Below the pieces are notes generated by a model that saw only the letters and a list, made by a program, of their open reading frames with translations, had not been told where the DNA came from and did no database searches. A stretch of 64,000 nucleotides of DNA from Micromonospora sp. RHAY321 (GTDB taxonomy: Bacteria; Actinomycetota; Actinomycetes; Mycobacteriales; Micromonosporaceae), in contig NZ_JAMHIW010000005.1 in the NCBI RefSeq assembly GCF_023896955.1, forward strand, positions 124,001 to 188,000, read 5' to 3'. This document shows positions 59,692-64,000 of the stretch, in pieces (within the stretch, counting starts at the first letter, position 1; each line of letters begins with the position of its first letter). A program made the position numbers and the translations under genes.

Positions 59692-59743
59692 GGTCATGAG
59701 GTTGGCGGACCCAACACGCGGTGCCGCCGCCAACCTCATGACC
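59692..59743. terminator. 17-bp inverted repeat between ligase and HIT-domain genes
   Basis: GGTCATGAGGTTGGCGG (59692-59708) is perfectly complementary to CCGCCAACCTCATGACC (59727-59743) across an 18-nt loop. It lies between convergent stops at 59664 and 59754, so it can terminate both genes. Confidence 0.78.
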
Positions 59744-59753
59744 AGGCTGACGA

Positions 59754-60806
59754 TCAGCGGATCGTCGGCACATCCGTCGGTGCGCCGCGGCCGTTGTCGC
59801 GTGGAGTGTCGGCCGCCCCAGCGGCGGACGGGGTGTCGGCCGCAGCAGCGGATGCGGGCGGGGTGTCGGCCTCCGCTTCCGTGGCGGTGCCACGGTCGAG
59901 GGCGGTCGGATCGGCCGTGACGACCGTCTGGGCGCTGCCAGTGGATGCCGGTTTGGCGGCGGCCTCCCCGGAGTTGGTGCCGGGCACCGCATCGGCCGTC
60001 GGCGCGACCGCCGATGCGGTGGTCCTGGCCGCGGATGCCGGGACGGTCGGCTCGCCTGCCGCACCGGCCCCGGTGTCCGTACCGTCGTCGCCGTCGGCGT
60101 CGGTGTCGCCGTCGGACTCGGGCGTTGGCTCCGGAATCTCCCCAGCCGCCTCGATGACCGACACGGCCTCCGCCGCGGCTGCGGCGGCGTCCGCCGCGGC
60201 CGACTGGGCCAGCAGACTTGACGGTGCCTGCCACTGGATGCGGGGCGGCTCGGCGAGCGGCCGGCCACCGAACTCGGCCAGCCAGGCGGCTACGAGCGCC
60301 AGATTCTCCCGCCACTGCGCCTCGGAGATCGGCGGCAGGATCGAGTCCCACAGCGACAGGAAGGTGCCCCGCAGCTGAAGGCGACCGTACGGCCGGGCGA
60401 GGAACCACATGTGCAGGTGAGCCGAGCCGTCGCCCCACCGGTTGACGTGCACCCGCGCCACGCCGTCCAGCGAACGGATGGCCCGCTCCAAGCGGACGGT
60501 CATCACGCCCAACTCCGCGGCGAGCAGGTTCGGCAGGTCACCGAGGTCGAGGTGGGTGCGGGATTCGAGGATGAGCACCATGGGCAGGCCGGTCGGGCGG
60601 TCCATGGCACGTACGCGCCACCGCTCACCCACCCAGATGTAGGCGTCGTCGGGAGCGTTGCAGGCGGTGCATTCCCGGAGGCCCTCGCCCTTGCGTGGCG
60701 GTTCGACCGGGACCGGATCGTCGAGCTGCTTCACGCGGAGGTCTCCCTCGAAGGGGAAGGAGGGCCACTGGGTGAAGTCCGGGACTGAGGGAGGGGTGTC
60801 GTGCAC
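59754..60806 (-). CDS. HIT-like protein with long Ala/Thr/Asp-rich tail
   Basis: 350 residues from GTG 60806; alternative starts extend to 60860. Residues ~35-190 are HIT-like: LRECTACNAPDDAYIWVGERWRVRAM (Cys pair), LILESRTHLDLGDLPNLLAAE, and the HIT-type triad region VHVNRWGDGSAHLHMWFLARP. HIT enzymes hydrolyse nucleotidyl-phosphate or AMP-linked bonds. Residues ~205-350 are low-complexity and probably disordered, an unusual extension. The substrate is unknown. It begins ~120 bp from a DnaA-box and parS region. Confidence 0.8.
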   Translation of the reverse strand: MHDTPPSVPDFTQWPSFPFEGDLRVKQLDDPVPVEPPRKGEGLRECTACNAPDDAYIWVGERWRVRAMDRPTGLPMVLILESRTHLDLGDLPNLLAAELGVMTVRLERAIRSLDGVARVHVNRWGDGSAHLHMWFLARPYGRLQLRGTFLSLWDSILPPISEAQWRENLALVAAWLAEFGGRPLAEPPRIQWQAPSSLLAQSAAADAAAAAAEAVSVIEAAGEIPEPTPESDGDTDADGDDGTDTGAGAAGEPTVPASAARTTASAVAPTADAVPGTNSGEAAAKPASTGSAQTVVTADPTALDRGTATEAEADTPPASAAAADTPSAAGAADTPRDNGRGAPTDVPTIR

Positions 60807-60923
60807 GACGCTGACCCTAACCGAGTCTGGCACCGCTGTCCCTACCTGTTCGATCGGCATCGGCCGCCCGAATCAGTGCTCATCGTCGATCGAGGTACGG
60901 GCCGCCGGCTTCACGACGCAGCG

Positions 60924-61038
60924 ATATCCACAGGCTGCCGAGATCCTGAATACACCCCGTCATCCACAGGCTGGCACCCGCTTTCACGCGGTGTTTCACG
61001 TGAAACGGGGGGTGCCTGTGGACAACCGGTGTGGATAA
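60924..61038. promoter_or_regulatory. DnaA-box cluster flanking a parS site
   Basis: Exact boxes are TGTGGACAA at 61017-61025 and TGTGGATAA at 61030-61038, only 4 bp apart. One-mismatch boxes on the other strand are ATATCCACA at 60924-60932 and TCATCCACA at 60960-60968. The parS at 60993-61006 sits between the two pairs. This could titrate DnaA or link initiation with segregation. Confidence 0.6.
60993..61006. other. parS: parS site 1
   Basis: GTTTCACGTGAAAC matches the inner palindrome of the ParB-binding parS consensus exactly; the preceding T also matches. It is 1.6 kb from parB. Confidence 0.93.
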
Positions 61039-61050
61039 CTTTTCGGCCCT

Positions 61051-61173
61051 TCAGTCGTTGCCCGAGAACCGCTCGTAGGGGTCGGCGGCGGCTCCGCCAC
61101 CCGTCGGCTTCGCGACGGTGTCGGGACTCGATGGCGGGCCGGACAGTGGGCCGCTCGTTCGGGTCAGCGACAC
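61051..61173 (-). CDS. Weak 40-residue ORF candidate
   Basis: GTG-started frame ending ...DPYERFSGND with good third-position GC bias near its 3' end. It has no clear ribosome site and no recognised family, and a stop closes the frame upstream. It may be a fragment or chance. Confidence 0.15.
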   Translation of the reverse strand: MSLTRTSGPLSGPPSSPDTVAKPTGGGAAADPYERFSGND

Positions 61174-61851
61174 CGGCGCGTCGGGTGCCCGGCGATGCCT
61201 CCCAATGGCGACTGAGGGAATGAGCGGCGGACACGGCGGCCGTGCCGGGCATCAGGCGGCGGGGCTGCCTCGAGGACGGACGCCCTCTGGCGCAGACCGC
61301 GCCAGCCGATCCGGGTCTGCTCGTCGACGGCATGAGGCTGCTCCGCCAGATCCTGGCCCATCCGTTCTGCGCCGCCTGCTTCGGTCGGGCACGCGAGGCC
61401 GGTCCGATCGCACCGATCGCCTCCCAGCCAGACGACCGTCTAGGACCCCCGGCCACCCCGCGAGCCCGCACGACCGCCCAAGGACAGGACCATCCGAAGA
61501 CCGGGGCCACCCTGAGGCGGCCGACCACTCACGAACCTGAACCACCGCCAAGGGCTCGAACGGCGGCCCGTGGCCTTGGCCATCCCCGCAGTGGCCGGAC
61601 CGCCTCCAAGCCTTCCGACCCTGCGCGGGACCCGAACCACCGACCGCCCCGACAAGGCCTGAAACAACCAGGGCTGGCGCCCAGAGGGCTACGCGCGCTC
61701 CACGAGCCGGCGGACTGCCAGATGCCACGGAGGTCGCTGTGATCCCCGAGAGGCCGGCGCTTGCGCTTGTCCGACGCGACCTCGCCCGGCGCCTCAATCG
61801 CATCCCGTGCGTGCGCCTCTACGCCGCCGTGCTGGGCCAAGACCTGCACAG

Positions 61852-61903
61852 CTTCAGGGATGTTGTGGTCTCCACCGCTCAGGAGTCAACAACATCCCTG
61901 AAG
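61852..61903. terminator. 15-bp perfect inverted repeat in the parS region (hairpin)
   Basis: CTTCAGGGATGTTGT (61852-61866) is complementary to ACAACATCCCTGAAG (61889-61903). The 22-nt loop contains a second short CTCC/GGAG stem, so a composite hairpin can form. No strong U-tract follows. It could be a terminator, operator or part of a small RNA. Confidence 0.55.
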
Positions 61904-62284
61904 TTGCGGCCCGCGCCGGTCGCCGCGTTGATTTCAGGCGGTCAGGCAGGGCTTCGACGCTGCGCCGTTAGGCCAGAGGGAGGTGGGAGGCGCCGAGTAG
62001 ACGCACGTGCGGAGGTGCGCGGCACGCGGGAGTACCGGCCTGAAGGCCCGAAGGTGGGAGACGCGGACGCGGAGAGGCGGACTTGGAGACGCGGGGCACT
62101 CGGCCGCCGCGGCGGTGGCGCAGACCTCGACAGTCCACAGCGACCAGCAGTCTCGTGAGACGGCTCAACCACCAAGACCACCCAGCGCGGCGTTCAAGGC
62201 GGCAGCGGGGCACTCAGCGGCGCGCAAGGGCCGTTCCGTCGCCGGTCGCCCCTGGCGGTCCGCATACAAGAATGACGGGCCTCC

Positions 62285-62298
62285 GTTTCACGTGAAAC
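62285..62298. other. parS: parS site 2
   Basis: A second exact GTTTCACGTGAAAC, flanked by C and G instead of the T and A of the 16-bp consensus. It is 0.3 kb from parB. Confidence 0.92.
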
Positions 62299-62532
62299 GA
62301 GCCGGATCTGCGAGGAGGACAAGGGGTCTCTCGGGCTCCACCGTTCAGCCGGGCGGCCTCCTCCGCGATGCCGTCCGGAGGCGCCACGGCGGTGACACCG
62401 TCTCGCCTGGGGCGTCGCCACCGGCTGCCGGGCCGGCGGGACGGACAGGCAGGACGAGGACGTCGAGCCGGTCGGGCTCGGCGATCGGGCGGATGGCGAA
62501 GCGTCTCGACGCCCCCGTCGCGAACCGCACCC

Positions 62533-62546
62533 GTTTCACGTGAAAC
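62533..62546. other. parS: parS site 3
   Basis: A third exact GTTTCACGTGAAAC, 68 bp beyond the parB stop. Spacing to site 2 is 248 bp. Confidence 0.92.
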
Positions 62547-62613
62547 CGGCGGAGGGGGAATACAGAGCGGCCGCGCACCCGAAGGGAAGCGCGGCCGCAG
62601 GAGGCAGGGGAGG

Positions 62614-63633
62614 TCAGTCCTCGGCCCCACCCTCCTGTTGCACTCCGATGATCCCGACGATCCGCTCCAGGTCGTCCACCGTCGCGAACTCGATCGTGAT
62701 CTTGCCCTTGCTCCGACCGATGTCCACCTTCACCCGGGTGTCGAACCGGTCCGACAGCCGATCGGCGAGGTCGGTCAGGGCCGGCGCGTGCGGCTTCGGG
62801 CGCCGCTTCGCGGCCTGGCCCTTCGCCGACCCGTCGTTCAGGGTCAGAGCCACGATCTCCTCGGTCGCCCGAACAGACAGTCCCTCGGCCACGATTCGCA
62901 GCGCCAACTGCTCCTGCGCTTCCGCCTCGTCGAGACTCAGCAGTGCCCGGGCGTGGCCCGCGGACAGGATCCCCGCGGCGACCCGCCGCTGCACCTGCGC
63001 CGGCAGGTTCAACAGCCGAATGGTGTTGGAGATCTGCGGGCGGCTCCGCCCGATCCGGCGGGCCAACTCCTCGTGGGTGGCGCCGAACTCCTCCAGCAAC
63101 TGCTGGTACGCGGCCGCCTCTTCGAGCGGGTTCAGGTTGGCCCGGTGGATGTTCTCGAGCAACGCGTCGCGGAGCATGGCGTCGTCGCGGGTGTCCCGGA
63201 CGATCGCCGGGATGTTCTCCCGCCCGACGGCCTGGGCGGCCCGCCACCGCCGCTCGCCCATCACCAGCTCGTACTTCTCGTCGTCGAGCTGGCGGACGAC
63301 GATGGGCTGGAGGAACCCGACCTCCTGGATCGAGGTCTTCAGCTCCTCCAGCGCATCTTCGTCGAAGACCTGTCGGGGCTGCTTCGGGTTGGGCACGATC
63401 GCGTCGACCGGGATCTCGGCGAAGCGGGCTCCCGGCACCGGGCTGAGCGTCGACTCCGGCTGCGGCGGCGGGCCGGAGGGCGTAACCGCCGGCAGCGCAG
63501 CGCCGGCCGCCTCGTCATCCACATGCCCGTTCTCCGGCTCGGCCGTCACCGTGCCGGCGGAACCCGGCACCGGCCCGGTCGGGATGAGCGCCCCGAGGCC
63601 TCGACCCAGACCGCCCCGAGGACGGTTCTTCAT
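62614..63633 (-). CDS. parB: Chromosome partitioning protein ParB
   Basis: 339 residues. It binds parS and spreads as a CTP-dependent clamp. The N-terminus [18 protein letters not shown] is the ParA-interacting segment. A ~70-residue linker precedes the ParB core: [28 protein letters not shown], the CTP-binding GERRWRAAQ and [25 protein letters not shown]. The helix-turn-helix is [23 protein letters not shown]. The C-terminal dimerisation part is ...[11 protein letters not shown]. It lies 27 bp after parA on the same strand. Confidence 0.97.
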   Translation of the reverse strand: MKNRPRGGLGRGLGALIPTGPVPGSAGTVTAEPENGHVDDEAAGAALPAVTPSGPPPQPESTLSPVPGARFAEIPVDAIVPNPKQPRQVFDEDALEELKTSIQEVGFLQPIVVRQLDDEKYELVMGERRWRAAQAVGRENIPAIVRDTRDDAMLRDALLENIHRANLNPLEEAAAYQQLLEEFGATHEELARRIGRSRPQISNTIRLLNLPAQVQRRVAAGILSAGHARALLSLDEAEAQEQLALRIVAEGLSVRATEEIVALTLNDGSAKGQAAKRRPKPHAPALTDLADRLSDRFDTRVKVDIGRSKGKITIEFATVDDLERIVGIIGVQQEGGAED

Positions 63634-63660
63634 GCCACGCCTCCCAGCGATTCGTCCGCA

Positions 63661-64000
63661 CTACGCATTCCGGCCCACCGGCTCCTTCACGCCCCGCTCG
63701 GCGATTTCCTGGGCCGCCTCGAAGTAACTCGTGGCACCCCGCGAACCGGGATCGTAGGTCATCACCGACTGGCCGTAGCTGGGTGCCTCGGACACTCGGA
63801 CGTTGCGGGGGATGACCGCCTGGAGGACCTTGTCGCCGAAGTGGTTCCGGACGTCCTGCTCGACCGCGTCCGCGAGGCGGGTACGGCGGTCGTACATGGT
63901 CAGCAGGATGGTGGAGACATCGAGCTTGGGGTTGAGGTGTTGCCGTACCAGGTTGATGTTGTTGATCAGTTGGTTGAGCCCCTCCAGCGCGTAGTACTCG
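63661..64000 (-). CDS. parA: Chromosome partitioning ATPase ParA, C-terminal part (cut by window end)
   Basis: Only the last ~112 codons are visible: EYYALEGLNQLINNINLVRQHLNPKLDVSTILLTMYDRRTRLADAVEQDV, then VIPRNVRVSEAPSYGQSV and SYFEAAQEIAERG. These are the C-terminal motifs of chromosomal ParA/Soj ATPases. The Walker A part is outside the window. With parB it forms the parAB operon that segregates the origin. The direction of the genes puts the origin to the right. Confidence 0.95.
   Translation of the reverse strand, partial: EYYALEGLNQLINNINLVRQHLNPKLDVSTILLTMYDRRTRLADAVEQDVRNHFGDKVLQAVIPRNVRVSEAPSYGQSVMTYDPGSRGATSYFEAAQEIAERGVKEPVGRNA

Larger units (their letters stand above)
60807..62613. 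other. Gene-poor 1.8-kb parS/DnaA-box region next to parB
   Basis: No frame here has the codon bias or recognisable motifs seen in flanking genes. The region holds three parS sites, four exact or near DnaA boxes at 60924-61038, a strong hairpin at 61852-61903, and one weak 40-residue frame (61051-61173, minus). A GTG-started frame with a good ribosome site at 61739 runs into the hairpin and is not called. It probably serves chromosome segregation and origin-linked control rather than coding. Confidence 0.6.

Noticed and set aside
61242..61742. 166-residue plus-strand frame in the parS region
   Set aside because: Arg/Pro/Gly-rich composition without consistent codon bias beyond a short stretch, and no ribosome site or family.
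61739..62158. 139-residue frame with GGAGG 5 nt before a GTG
   Set aside because: A good ribosome site, but the frame runs through the 15-bp hairpin at 61852-61903 and then becomes Arg/Gly-rich; not supported enough to call.
1..64000. tRNA, rRNA, CRISPR arrays, insertion sequences or integrases
   Set aside because: No T-loop-like motifs, regularly spaced repeats or transposase/integrase motifs were recognised by eye on either strand.

Overview
The window is high-GC (roughly 70-73%) DNA with GTG/TTG starts, many 4-bp start/stop overlaps and strong G/C third-position bias. Gene content and order point to a filamentous actinomycete of the Micromonosporaceae, probably Micromonospora or a close relative. 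This is an inference from gene content and was not checked by database search. The right end carries parB and the end of parA, so the replication origin should lie a few kb beyond it. No transposase, integrase, CRISPR array, tRNA or rRNA was recognised. It reads as stable core chromosome with a more variable left half.

Left part (1-26.7 kb): the end of a fructosamine-kinase-like gene, then moaA-moaD, a membrane metallophosphoesterase, and a very large fusion of an endonuclease Q-like PHP domain to a UvrD-type helicase. A prepilin peptidase/EamA transporter pair follows on the minus strand. Next come two tandem LppU/SCO3897-type surface proteins and an AAA+ ATPase whose promoter region carries two copies of the same dyad. 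GNAT, DoxX and GT87 genes follow. A second molybdenum-cofactor block (moaC-mogA-moeA-moaE, minus strand) is followed by a SARP/NB-ARC/TPR regulator, a membrane GGDEF-EAL protein, a second GT87-like protein, a phosphoribosyltransferase, a zinc-ribbon protein and a maleylpyruvate isomerase-type protein.

Middle (26.7-42.5 kb): replication, ribosome and envelope genes in an order conserved in actinobacteria: dnaB, (inserted membrane protein), rplI-rpsR-ssb-rpsF, an endonuclease IV-like gene, two polytopic glycosyltransferase-like proteins, a bifunctional PBP, a DUF5318 protein, a PadR regulator and ino1. From memory this matches the Rv0046c-Rv0058 block of M. tuberculosis and the SCO3899-SCO3911 region of Streptomyces.

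Right part (42.5-64 kb): a Tat-exported protein, MGMT, an NfeD-like/flotillin pair, cca, murJ, a pseudokinase, sigM and its anti-sigma factor, trxB-trxA, cwlM, GNAT, an aminotransferase, a Ddl-like ligase and a HIT-domain protein. Then comes a 1.8-kb gene-poor stretch with three parS sites and a DnaA-box cluster, followed by parB and parA. Envelope synthesis (PBP, MurJ, CwlM), redox control (SigM-Trx) and segregation (ParAB-parS) genes are thus packed beside the origin. The most notable items are the EndoQ-UvrD fusion, the parS/DnaA-box region, the repeated TCTAGC-N6-GCTAGA dyad, the PadR operator, a cysteine-less S18 in the main ribosomal operon, and a sigma-R-like promoter before trxB.
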